From the NCBI GenBank assembly GCA_013152135.1, contig JAADGX010000181.1, positions 1 through 15,052 of the forward strand: a DNA stretch of 15,052 nucleotides. The letters are read 5' to 3'. This document shows positions 1 through 6,574 of this stretch, in pieces (the first letter of the stretch is position 1; each line of letters starts with the position of its first letter). A program made the translations under genes and the position numbers. Below the pieces are notes generated by a model that ran no database searches, was not told the origin of the DNA, and worked only from the letters and a program-made list of their open reading frames with translations. This stretch comes from Chlorobiota bacterium (lineage in GTDB: Bacteria; Bacteroidota; Ignavibacteria; SZUA-365; JAADGX01).

Positions 1-1
1 T

Positions 2-130
2 CTTACCTGGACCATGCTCAAACGGGTGACCTTGAACAACCTTATCGGTGTTTCCATGCCTGAGAACGGTTCGGCGTGGGTTGTCGGTCAAAAAGGAACT
101 ATCCTGCGGTACCGGGAAACACCGGAATAA
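2..130 (+). CDS. C-terminal end of a Ycf48/BNR-like beta-propeller protein (5'-truncated)
   Basis: The reading frame is open from the left edge to a TAA at 128-130 and gives 42 residues, with the gene start outside the window. The piece contains the pattern LNNLIGVSMPENGSAWVVGQ followed by KGTILRY. This matches the repeat unit of Ycf48/HCF136-like and BNR-type beta-propellers, in which a 'GWAVGxxGTILRT' strand recurs every 40-50 residues. Such proteins are often exported and occur in many copies in Bacteroidota-like genomes. Only about one blade is visible, so function and total length cannot be judged. The peptidase gene begins 28 nt downstream on the same strand, so the two could be co-transcribed. 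The family call is from motif resemblance alone. Confidence 0.6.
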   Translation, partial: LTWTMLKRVTLNNLIGVSMPENGSAWVVGQKGTILRYRETPE

Positions 131-158
131 TCGTCTTCACATCATCTTTACTCCACGC

Positions 159-1961
159 ATGAAATACTACGTCAAGATCATCTGGCCGGTGTTCCTCCTC
201 GTTCTGTGGGGATGCCAGTCACCGCGACAGAATCCGAAACAAGAAGCAAACGCGTTTCTCACGTTTTACGATTCGCTCTACCAACCCCTCTATTATGTTG
301 CGGCCAAGGCCGAGTGGAAGGCCAGCACCGACGTCACTCCCGAGCACACCGGGCTGCGCATCGGTGCCAACGATGCCTTCGCCGTGTTCATCGGCAATCC
401 GGTTATCATCCGCAAAACACAAGCCCTTCTTGCGGACTCCGTCAGCCTCGACGATCTTACAGTTCGACAGCTGAAGGAAATTCTCCTTGCCGCAGCCTCA
501 TATCCGGGCATCATCCCCGACATCGTAGCCCAACGCGTGGCAGCGGAAGCAAAGCAAAGCGCGCTTCTGGATGGATTTGAATATTGCCTTGAGCCCGGAA
601 CATGGGGGTGTCAAAAAACCATCACCCCGAATCAAATCGACGAGATTCTCGCCACCTCCCGTGATTTGAACGAGCGAAAACACGTCTGGGAGGTTTCGAA
701 GCAGGTGGGCCCGGCCCTTAAGCCGGGATTGATCGAACTTCGCAAGCTTCGCAACGAGGTCGCGCGAGCCATGGGATTCAACTCCTTCTTCGATCTACAG
801 GTCGCCGACTACGGAATGTCTGTCGGTGAAATGATGCAGCTTATGCAGGAGACGTTGGAACAGACGCGTCCCCTGTACGAACAATTGCATACGTATACCA
901 AGTACGTTCTCGCCAAACGTTACGGTCGTGAAGTTCCGAAGATGATTCCCGCGCACTGGCTCGGCAACCGCTGGTCTCAAGCCTGGCCCGGTATCGTGGA
1001 GGGCGTCGATCTTGATCCCTTGTTCAAGAGCAAATCCGCGGAATGGATCGTTCAGCAAGCGGAACGGTTCTACACTTCGCTGGGATTCCCGGAACTCCCC
1101 GCTTCCTTCTGGGAAAAATCAGACCTCTACCAGCTTCCACCCGGATCGACGCGTAAGAAGAACACCCATGCATCAGCGTGGCACCTCGATCTCGACAAAG
1201 ACGTGCGGTCGCTCATGAGTGTCGTTCCCAATTATCGTTGGTTCGAAACGACTCACCACGAGCTGGGCCACATCTACTACTACCTCGCGTATTCCAACCC
1301 TTCTGTGCCCCTTCTTCTACGGGGCGGCGCCAACCGGGCGTTTCACGAAGCCGTCGGCGACCTCATCAGCATCGCCGCGCGCCAGATTCCCTATTTGCGT
1401 GAAATCGGTATCCTGCCTCCGGACATGAAAATCGACCGGACGCAGTGGCTCCTCAACGAAGCGCTGGACAACGCCGTGGTTTTCATGCCGTGGTCCGCGG
1501 GCGTCATGTCGCACTGGGAGCGCGACCTGTACGAGGAGAATCTTTCCCCCGACAAATTCAACCAGCGGTGGTGGAAATACGTGGAGAAGTTCCAGGGCGT
1601 CGAACCACCGGAACCCCGCGGCGAGGAATTCTGCGATCCGGCGACCAAGACGCATATCAACGACGACCCGGCCCAGTATTACGATTACGCTCTCGCCTAC
1701 CTGATCAAGTATCAGCTCCACATGTATATCGCAAAGAATATTCTCAAGCAGGATCCGCACAACTGCAATTACTACGGGAACCGCGAAGTCGGAACCTGGC
1801 TGTGGGACCTGCTGAAACTGGGAAAAACGAAGGACTGGCGTACCGTGATCCGGGAAAAAACGGGCGAGGACATCAGCCCCAAGGCTATGCTCGAGTACTT
1901 TCAACCGGTCATGGACTATCTCCAGGAAGTGAACAAGGGAAGGACTATCGGTTGGGAATGA
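159..1961 (+). CDS. Peptidase family M2 (ACE-like dipeptidyl carboxypeptidase), predicted lipoprotein
   Basis: This is a 600-aa zinc metallopeptidase of family M2, whose members remove dipeptides from the C-terminus of oligopeptides. The zinc site is visible: HELGH at residues 367-371 (H367, H371, catalytic E368) and the third ligand E397 in FHEAVGD. The stretch around it (HHELGHIYYYLAY, then GGANRAFHEAVGD) is close to human ACE, with two extra residues between the ligands. C143 and C151 sit where ACE has its conserved first disulfide. The N-terminus has a hydrophobic signal segment ending in LWGC (C19), a lipobox with an unusual Trp at -2, so the mature protein is probably lipid-anchored and faces the periplasm or the cell exterior. 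I chose the ATG at 159 because the signal peptide begins there; a longer frame from 48 would run through the end of the preceding gene. No strong Shine-Dalgarno is visible. The GroES-like gene follows after 6 nt. Confidence 0.93.
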   Translation: MKYYVKIIWPVFLLVLWGCQSPRQNPKQEANAFLTFYDSLYQPLYYVAAKAEWKASTDVTPEHTGLRIGANDAFAVFIGNPVIIRKTQALLADSVSLDDLTVRQLKEILLAAASYPGIIPDIVAQRVAAEAKQSALLDGFEYCLEPGTWGCQKTITPNQIDEILATSRDLNERKHVWEVSKQVGPALKPGLIELRKLRNEVARAMGFNSFFDLQVADYGMSVGEMMQLMQETLEQTRPLYEQLHTYTKYVLAKRYGREVPKMIPAHWLGNRWSQAWPGIVEGVDLDPLFKSKSAEWIVQQAERFYTSLGFPELPASFWEKSDLYQLPPGSTRKKNTHASAWHLDLDKDVRSLMSVVPNYRWFETTHHELGHIYYYLAYSNPSVPLLLRGGANRAFHEAVGDLISIAARQIPYLREIGILPPDMKIDRTQWLLNEALDNAVVFMPWSAGVMSHWERDLYEENLSPDKFNQRWWKYVEKFQGVEPPEPRGEEFCDPATKTHINDDPAQYYDYALAYLIKYQLHMYIAKNILKQDPHNCNYYGNREVGTWLWDLLKLGKTKDWRTVIREKTGEDISPKAMLEYFQPVMDYLQEVNKGRTIGWE

Positions 1962-1967
1962 AGGACC

Positions 1968-2336
1968 ATGCAGCGAATCAAGACAATACATGTCGTCGGT
2001 GACAAAGTCCTGATAAAACCGGACGAGGGAGAAAACAGAACCGCGCAAGGATTGTACCTCCCGCCCGGCGTCAAGGAAAAGGAGCAAGTTCAAACCGGCT
2101 TTATCGTCAAAGTCGGCCCCGGTTATCCCGTGGTGAACCCGCGGGGTTTCGACCGCGAACCGTGGGAAGAACAGAAAAATCCTCTCGCATTTGTTCCCCT
2201 CCAGGCCGAGGAGGGCGACTACGCGATGTTCCTTCGAAAGGACGCGGTCGAGATCGAATTCGAAGGTGAAACGATGGTCGTCGTCCCCCAGTCGGCTATA
2301 CTCATTCTTATCCGGAACGAATTCAGGCAAGACTGA
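1968..2336 (+). CDS. Divergent Cpn10/GroES-like co-chaperonin
   Basis: This 122-aa protein opens with HVVGDKVLIKPDEGENRTAQGLYLPPG, which matches the start of GroES (beta strand with RVLIKP, then the mobile-loop region). It ends with EGETMVVVPQSAILILI, corresponding to the terminal GroES strands with a DILAVV-like element. It is about 25 residues longer than a standard 95-aa GroES, mainly through an insertion around residues 50-75 (VGPGYPVVNPRGFDREPWEEQKN). I recall similar long second GroES proteins in Bacteroidota, encoded away from groEL, and there is no groEL here. Canonical GroES caps the GroEL folding chamber; whether this version does so is unknown. AAGGA at 1961-1965 lies just before the ATG, and the gene starts 6 nt after the peptidase stop, so translation is probably coupled. 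The family call is firm; the role is inferred. Confidence 0.85.
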   Translation: MQRIKTIHVVGDKVLIKPDEGENRTAQGLYLPPGVKEKEQVQTGFIVKVGPGYPVVNPRGFDREPWEEQKNPLAFVPLQAEEGDYAMFLRKDAVEIEFEGETMVVVPQSAILILIRNEFRQD

Positions 2337-2555
2337 TATTCAACCCCTGACGTTTCCTCTGTGTCCCGCCGTCTAACGCCTCGTCGCGTTCAGTTGAAAC
2401 AATAGTTTCTCCACCTTCCGGTTCGATATTCATTATTGAGATCGAGGCGTTTGGAAATAATTTCAGGCCCGGTGAAAAAAAGACTTGAATTTTCCTTCAC
2501 TGATGTCCATTCTCCGATGTAGTAGAGACGATCTCGACACCCGATGGAGGTACGT
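2337..2555. other. Intergenic spacer, probable promoter region of the following exported protein
   Basis: No convincing ORF lies in these 219 nt. The stretch around 2400-2500 is more AT-rich than the flanking genes and should hold the promoter of the next gene, but I do not see a clear -35/-10 pair. A short AACGC/GCGTT inverted repeat lies near 2374-2389. No terminator with a T-run follows the GroES-like gene, so read-through from upstream is possible. Confidence 0.4.
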
Positions 2556-3668
2556 ATGAAAGGGAAGGTCTACGGTCTTATGGTTGCATTGATATTTGTC
2601 GCGGGGTCATTCTGCGTGGCAAAGTCGCACGGCACGTATGAACTGGTCATCAAAAACAGTTCGCGGCCTATTGATGAATTAACGGCGATGGTATCCACGG
2701 CTTTCCGCGAAGGGGAGTTCCGCGTGCGCGCGGTTCGGATAATCGGAACACCAAACATCGTGCGCGAACGCACGGCGGATCACTGCCCGTACCAGGCCCG
2801 GCTCATCGTACTGTCGCACGAGGGATTTACGTCAAAACTCGTCAGCTATCAGAACAAGTACATCGTCGGAGCGCTGCTTCGCATTGCCATCTTCGAAAAT
2901 GAAAACGGAACCCAGGTTTCCATCGCGGACCCCGAGACGGCGGTTCGTCTCATCGCAAACGATCTCGATATCGAACGCTACAATTCCCTGGCCAGGTACG
3001 CGCATCGTATCAAGAACAAAATTCGGCGCCTTATCACCGGGCTCGACCACAAGGGGATCCTGTCCGCGCAGAAAATCCCGCCCCTGCGCGAGGAGGACGA
3101 TCTGCGTGTCGGCTCCGCCGACATTCCCTGGATTATCGGTGACCTCACCTGGTTCCGCGACTTCGACCAGACCATCGTGCTTCGTAAGGTTCATACGCGG
3201 GGCAACGGTACGCTTCGCTTTAAAACGGTTCTGAATGAAATCAAGACGCAGATCTCGAAATTCGCCCCGGTTGAATCCGACAGGAAATACGAAAATTATA
3301 CGAGGTTAAGTGATCTCAAATGGAAACTGGTTGCGGTGGTGAGAGCGGTAAATAGAAATGCCGCCGTCCTCGGCCTGAGCCGGGAACGCACGGAAGCACT
3401 GGCGTTGGACGTGGTGGGAAAGAGCCGGGAAGACGACCGAAACACGTGTCCCGGACTGGATCATGCCGGCGCTTTTCCCATCGAGATCGGTGTGTGGGAA
3501 GACGGAAGGTATATCTACGTGGGCATGCTCCATCCCATCGTTCGATTGGACCAGTATTTCTGGGACGCCCGGCTGATCGATATGATTCTGAACGCGAACT
3601 TTGCCGGCACATTGAATCTCTCGTTGAAAATAGCCGTTACCGGAAAAAAAGGTGGGGAGCAATACTAA
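2556..3668 (+). CDS. Exported protein of unknown function with two DUF302-like halves
   Basis: The product is 370 aa. Residues 1-22 form a signal peptide (KGK, then a hydrophobic run from about 5 to 19, with CVA before K23 as a plausible signal peptidase I site), so it is likely periplasmic or secreted. I chose the ATG at 2556 because a GGAGGT at 2546-2551 is correctly spaced for it; the ATG at 2544 overlaps that Shine-Dalgarno. The first half (about 28-135) has the order of DUF302: an IDELTAMV helix, a CPYQARLIVLSHEGFTSKLV segment, then ALLRIAIFENENGTQVSIADPE, much like DUF302's 'lgaCnP..a...L......ig.llPc.v.Vye..g...v....P'. The second half ends with CPGLDHAGAFPIEIGVWEDGRYIYVGMLHP (298-327), which repeats that pattern with a cysteine at the equivalent place (C77, C298). 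DUF302 has no settled function. The duplicated architecture is my reading and could be wrong. An intrinsic terminator follows. Confidence 0.72.
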   Translation: MKGKVYGLMVALIFVAGSFCVAKSHGTYELVIKNSSRPIDELTAMVSTAFREGEFRVRAVRIIGTPNIVRERTADHCPYQARLIVLSHEGFTSKLVSYQNKYIVGALLRIAIFENENGTQVSIADPETAVRLIANDLDIERYNSLARYAHRIKNKIRRLITGLDHKGILSAQKIPPLREEDDLRVGSADIPWIIGDLTWFRDFDQTIVLRKVHTRGNGTLRFKTVLNEIKTQISKFAPVESDRKYENYTRLSDLKWKLVAVVRAVNRNAAVLGLSRERTEALALDVVGKSREDDRNTCPGLDHAGAFPIEIGVWEDGRYIYVGMLHPIVRLDQYFWDARLIDMILNANFAGTLNLSLKIAVTGKKGGEQY

Positions 3669-3725
3669 TTCGCGCGGGTTTATCGGCTATTTTACAACCG
3701 ATACCCAATGGAAAGAACAGGGGGC

Positions 3726-3759
3726 AACCAAGCCCGGCATTACGCCGGGCTCGGTTTTT
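3726..3759 (+). terminator. Intrinsic terminator of the DUF302-like gene
   Basis: A perfect 8-bp GC stem (AGCCCGGC 3731-3738, loop ATTAC, GCCGGGCT 3744-3751) is extended by AACC/GGTT across a single A-C mismatch and runs into five T (3755-3759). The T-run lies on the + strand, so it ends transcription from 2556-3668. It sits between convergent genes, against the stop codon of the - strand CopZ-like gene. On the - strand the stem is not followed by a T-run, so it would terminate poorly there. Confidence 0.85.
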
Positions 3760-3970
3760 AAGACGCGGATGATCCAACGAGAGTGTAGCCCGCTTCCTCG
3801 ACAGCCTGTTTTAATTGTTCGACCCCGACCTCACTTTCCTCGAGAACGACCAAGGCGGACCCGACACGCACATCCTTGACTTCGACCGGAAGTTGTTCGA
3901 GCGCCTTGCGAACCGCCATGACACAATGATCACAACTCATGCCCTCGATCGTAAGGTGTATTTCCGTCAT
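3758..3970 (-). CDS. Small heavy-metal-associated (HMA) domain protein, CopZ-like
   Basis: This 70-aa protein is a single HMA domain. It begins MTEIHLTIEGMSCDHCVMAVRKAL, with the MxCxxC metal site at residues 11-16 (C13, C16), and has the beta-alpha-beta-beta-alpha-beta length of CopZ, Atx1 or MerP. Such proteins bind Cu(I) or a similar soft metal and pass it to a P-type ATPase or a repressor. There is no signal peptide, so it is cytoplasmic like CopZ rather than periplasmic like MerP. A longer open frame to 4090 exists, but the ATG at 3970 has GAAAGGA just upstream and starts the conserved domain. It lies 20 nt downstream of the flavin reductase gene on the same strand, so the two are probably co-transcribed. 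No copper ATPase or regulator is in the window, and the metal is not proven by sequence. Confidence 0.88.
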   Translation of the reverse strand: MTEIHLTIEGMSCDHCVMAVRKALEQLPVEVKDVRVGSALVVLEESEVGVEQLKQAVEEAGYTLVGSSAS

Positions 3971-3990
3971 TTCCTTTCTCCGATTTTCTG

Positions 3991-5025
3991 TTACATATTT
4001 TCCAGTAGTTCCTCGAGTTTCTCCGCATCGCCCAACCATGCGCATTCCCACGCCGCCTTTATGTCCCCGGCGCGAAGGAACACGCGGCATAAGCGGTGAA
4101 GATCGTTCGAAAGCACCAGTAGCTCCGGCGAAGGAGCTTTCATCCGTGACACCAGTATCTCGCGGGCCTTGTAACCATCGCCGCGCTCCAGCTCCGCATC
4201 GAAATCACCAGGGGATTCCGGGGAATCGATGGCAAAATATTCCCGCCACCGGCGACGGATATCTTCCGCATCCGGGAGGCGCTCCACACCGGCCAACCCG
4301 GCAAGATCGTTTCCCGCGAGTATGGAACTCGTTCGGATCCAATACGGCAGAGCGTCGATTCCAATACCGGTATGACGCGGCCTGGCGATCTTGACAAGCG
4401 CGGAACCCCTGGCGCGACAGTACCATTCCCCACCCATTCTCCCGATCAAATCAAGCTTGAATGGATCCAGCCGCCCATCTATGTATATGGACTGGCTGAC
4501 GTGGAACCGCACCACCTCGCCCAGGATAAGGTTTCCACTGCCGGGGCCGCCTCCGAAATCCTGGTGGTCGTACAGCTTGCACTCCATGATAAACGGACTT
4601 TCCGCAACTCCGGGAGGCTTTATGACCTCGCTGGTTCTCCTGGTCAAACCCGCTTTTACAAACTCATCGACTCCCGCCGGATAATCCGCGGAAGTCAGAC
4701 TTACCTGCTCGGCCATGGACGAAGTTACCGCGTTGATCGTAAACTCCCCGGTCTCGAGAATGTTGAGAAGCGTGTGCTTGGGTGATCCATCGGAACCGCG
4801 AAATGCCGGGGAGAAAGCAACTATCGGAGGGTTCGCGCTGAGTGCGTTGTAGAAACTGAACGGCGCCAGGTTGATGTAACCCTCACCTGAAATGGTGCCG
4901 ACCAATGCAATCGGGCGGGGTGCGATACCGCCGAGCATGATGTGGTTGCGCTCCGACAAAGTCATGTCATCGGGAGAAAAAGTCAGGAACAACTGCTCAC
5001 TGTGCTGATCTCTCTTTTCATTCAT
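3991..5025 (-). CDS. Flavin reductase-like FMN-binding split-barrel protein with C-terminal extension
   Basis: The protein is 344 aa. Residues about 25-200 form a flavin reductase-like (FMN-binding split barrel) domain: LGGIAPRPIALVGTISGEGYINLAPFSFYNALSANPPIVAFSP is the family's signature start, followed by KHTLLNILETGEFTINAV, SLTSADYPAGVDEF and GNLILGEVVRFH. Members bind FMN and either reduce flavin with NAD(P)H or act in other flavin redox reactions; the exact substrate cannot be read from sequence. IGRMGGEWYCRA (about 200) and the 'GIGIDALPYWIRTSSILAGNDL' segment match a subgroup I associate with Bacteroidota. The last 90-100 residues, charged and helix-rich, are an added extension of unknown role. 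No signal peptide is present. GGGAGGAG lies close upstream of the ATG at 5025. The gene is 16 nt after the 81-aa ORF and 20 nt before the HMA gene, so all three look like one operon. Confidence 0.9.
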   Translation of the reverse strand: MNEKRDQHSEQLFLTFSPDDMTLSERNHIMLGGIAPRPIALVGTISGEGYINLAPFSFYNALSANPPIVAFSPAFRGSDGSPKHTLLNILETGEFTINAVTSSMAEQVSLTSADYPAGVDEFVKAGLTRRTSEVIKPPGVAESPFIMECKLYDHQDFGGGPGSGNLILGEVVRFHVSQSIYIDGRLDPFKLDLIGRMGGEWYCRARGSALVKIARPRHTGIGIDALPYWIRTSSILAGNDLAGLAGVERLPDAEDIRRRWREYFAIDSPESPGDFDAELERGDGYKAREILVSRMKAPSPELLVLSNDLHRLCRVFLRAGDIKAAWECAWLGDAEKLEELLENM

Positions 5026-5041
5026 GAATGACTCCTCCCTG

Positions 5042-5287
5042 TTATAGAATCGCGGCGTGATGGGATGCCATCTGCTCCTGCTCGAACTCGATGGTGTGTT
5101 CGAATGAGCCGGGAAAACGATTGTTCAAACGACGCTGTCGGTTGATCGCAGCCGCCGACCGCCGGAAGTTCCCGATTCGCTTGATTCGAAAAAACATCTT
5201 GTCCCTACCGTCAGCGGCAGCGACGCGATCCGTCGCGACCAGGGTCGGGCGTGGTTCGACATCACGATTACACACTACAAGTTTCAT
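5042..5287 (-). CDS. Hypothetical 81-aa protein, first gene of the flavin reductase operon
   Basis: I do not recognise a family. The product begins MKLVVCNRDVEPRPTLVATDR, has a basic middle (RIKRIGNFRRSAAAINRQRR) and an acidic-then-His end (EFEQEQMASHH). No signal peptide or membrane segment is present. Support for it being real: codons in this frame are rich in third-position G/C like the neighbouring genes, it lies 16 nt upstream of the flavin reductase gene on the same strand, and nothing else convincing occupies this stretch. The start is bounded, because an in-frame TGA immediately precedes the ATG. Against it: no clear Shine-Dalgarno is visible, and an overlapping + strand frame at 5091-5384 exists, although that frame is Arg/Ser-rich and looks like a shadow. 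Confidence 0.55.
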   Translation of the reverse strand: MKLVVCNRDVEPRPTLVATDRVAAADGRDKMFFRIKRIGNFRRSAAAINRQRRLNNRFPGSFEHTIEFEQEQMASHHAAIL

Positions 5288-5397
5288 TCATTGCACCCGG
5301 TGTTCCAGATCGTTGAAAAAACGCGACAAGTCATTTACGGCTTCCTTGGTTCTATGTTTTAAAATACAAATTCCCGACGATTGATGTATCTTTACGC
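5288..5397. promoter_or_regulatory. Divergent intergenic region, likely promoters in both directions
   Basis: These 110 nt separate the - strand operon from the + strand gene at 5398, so both promoters should lie here or just outside. The section 5351-5370 is AT-rich and contains TAAAAT at 5360-5365, a possible -10 for the + strand, but no well-spaced -35 is visible. The + strand gene has no visible Shine-Dalgarno. The call rests mainly on gene orientation. Confidence 0.4.
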
Positions 5398-6135
5398 ATG
5401 ATTATAACACCGCGGCACCGGGAAACGTTCGTCATCGTCGGCCTGCGCGATTTCGGAGCCATGCACGTTCGGCTTCTCCGAAGGGGAATGGCGCGCGGCC
5501 TTGTCGCACCAGCCGATATACTGGTCATCGAACCGGATACTTCCCGTTCGTTTCCAAAAGGTGAAACCCCGCCCGATACGCGCATCATTCATCGCGACGT
5601 ATTGCAAGTTCTTGTCGAGCGCTGGCTGCCGTTCCTGGAGTCGGGTGCGCCGCCGGACCTGTTCGTCCCGGATCCATTGGCGCCGCATCTCCTGTTCGAA
5701 CTTTTCGAGCATTTTCTCGGCCACGCCTTTGCCGGGCAACCGGTGCACTGCGTCCGGCTGCAATTTGACGAACCGCCGGAAACTCCGTACTCCGTTCGCC
5801 TGCCTTCGGGCATGCAGGCCCTGAGTTTCGCCACCTGGACTTGTCCGCGTACCTGCATCGAACCACGCCTTTGTCCCGCGACAAGCTCTCCGAAAACGTG
5901 GGACATGTCGGATGCTTTGCGGAACCATGCCGACGAGCAGAATCTTTACCCGGTTCTTTTCTACCCGAAGGAGTTGCGTCACGGCGTGTTTTCCATCCCG
6001 GCTTCCGAAGTGCTGGAGACAATCCGCTGCGCCATCAAGCATTTGGAAGAACGTGGCACCGCGGAATATCTCGTGGCCACCGTCTCCGCGTGTCACGGCC
6101 TGGCAGGGAAAATTTCCGCCCGTCTTGAGAGTTAA
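5398..6135 (+). CDS. Conserved hypothetical protein with nucleotide-binding-like start and a Cys motif
   Basis: The product is 245 aa and soluble by appearance. The N-terminus FVIVGLRDFGAMHVRLLRRG, followed by ILVIEPD at 41-47, resembles a Rossmann beta-alpha-beta unit with an acidic residue ending strand 2, although the glycine pattern is imperfect. In the middle is a striking motif, ATWTCPRTCIEPRLCPAT (145-162), with C149, C153 and C159 spaced in a way that could bind a metal or iron-sulfur cluster. PDPLAPHLLFELFEHFL precedes it. I have a memory of similar 'WTCP..CIEP..CP' proteins of unknown function in anaerobic bacteria but cannot name a family. A 234-aa frame lies antisense (5392-6096), but it reads like a shadow. 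No Shine-Dalgarno is seen upstream of 5398. The DUF1232 gene follows after 58 nt. Confidence 0.75.
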   Translation: MIITPRHRETFVIVGLRDFGAMHVRLLRRGMARGLVAPADILVIEPDTSRSFPKGETPPDTRIIHRDVLQVLVERWLPFLESGAPPDLFVPDPLAPHLLFELFEHFLGHAFAGQPVHCVRLQFDEPPETPYSVRLPSGMQALSFATWTCPRTCIEPRLCPATSSPKTWDMSDALRNHADEQNLYPVLFYPKELRHGVFSIPASEVLETIRCAIKHLEERGTAEYLVATVSACHGLAGKISARLES

Positions 6136-6193
6136 CCCGTATGCTCCTATCTTATTTATCCATTACGTTTTCACATCAAGCCGGTCTGATGCA

Positions 6194-6559
6194 ATGATGA
6201 ACGAACACGACACCACAGTATCTCAACAGCTCACCCCGGATCTGCCCGAGATTCCCCAAAGCGAAGCCGAGTATTCCCAAAAAGAGGAGTACGTGCGAAG
6301 TGGATTCGAACAAAAGATGGAGAACGTCGGAAAGAAAATCCGGTTTGCACAGGATGTCATCGCCTTGTTCCGGTACATGACCGATCCGGAAGTCAAGTGG
6401 TACCGGAAAGCGGTGGTGGTCAGCGCGCTGGCCTACTTCATCTCTCCCATCGACGCCATTCCCGACCTTGCTCCCTTGATCGGGTATCTCGACGACTTCG
6501 GGGTTATCGCGGCCGTCACTGCGTACATGGCGCACGAACTGAAGCCGTATTACTCCTGA
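6194..6559 (+). CDS. DUF1232 (YkvA-type) small membrane protein
   Basis: The product is 121 aa. The signature WYRKAVVVSALAYFISPIDAIPDLAPLIGYLDDFGVI (about 68-104) is the DUF1232 motif, whose core is 'sPiDliPd..p..GylDD'. The domain contains one or two short hydrophobic helices and is thought to be membrane-associated; its molecular role is unknown. The first 45 residues are polar, Glu- and Gln-rich and probably disordered. The frame is open from 5912, but that would overlap the preceding gene in another frame. I take the ATG at 6194, or the adjacent one at 6197, because the acidic N-terminus starts there; no good Shine-Dalgarno decides between them. recQ begins 15 nt after the stop, which suggests co-transcription. 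Confidence 0.88.
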   Translation: MMNEHDTTVSQQLTPDLPEIPQSEAEYSQKEEYVRSGFEQKMENVGKKIRFAQDVIALFRYMTDPEVKWYRKAVVVSALAYFISPIDAIPDLAPLIGYLDDFGVIAAVTAYMAHELKPYYS

Positions 6560-6574
6560 TCTCTGTTTATCGCT

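Noticed and set aside
48..158. N-terminal extension of the M2 peptidase from an ATG at 48
   Set aside because: It would overlap the end of the beta-propeller gene in another frame and put 37 residues before the lipoprotein signal peptide.
1317..2330. 337-aa frame on the - strand
   Set aside because: It lies antisense to the M2 peptidase and GroES-like genes, both clearly real; high GC3 creates long antisense frames.
5392..6096. 234-aa frame on the - strand opposite the Cys-motif protein
   Set aside because: The + strand product has a Rossmann-like start and an ordered Cys motif; the - strand product shows no domain pattern. The + strand also fits the direction of the following genes.
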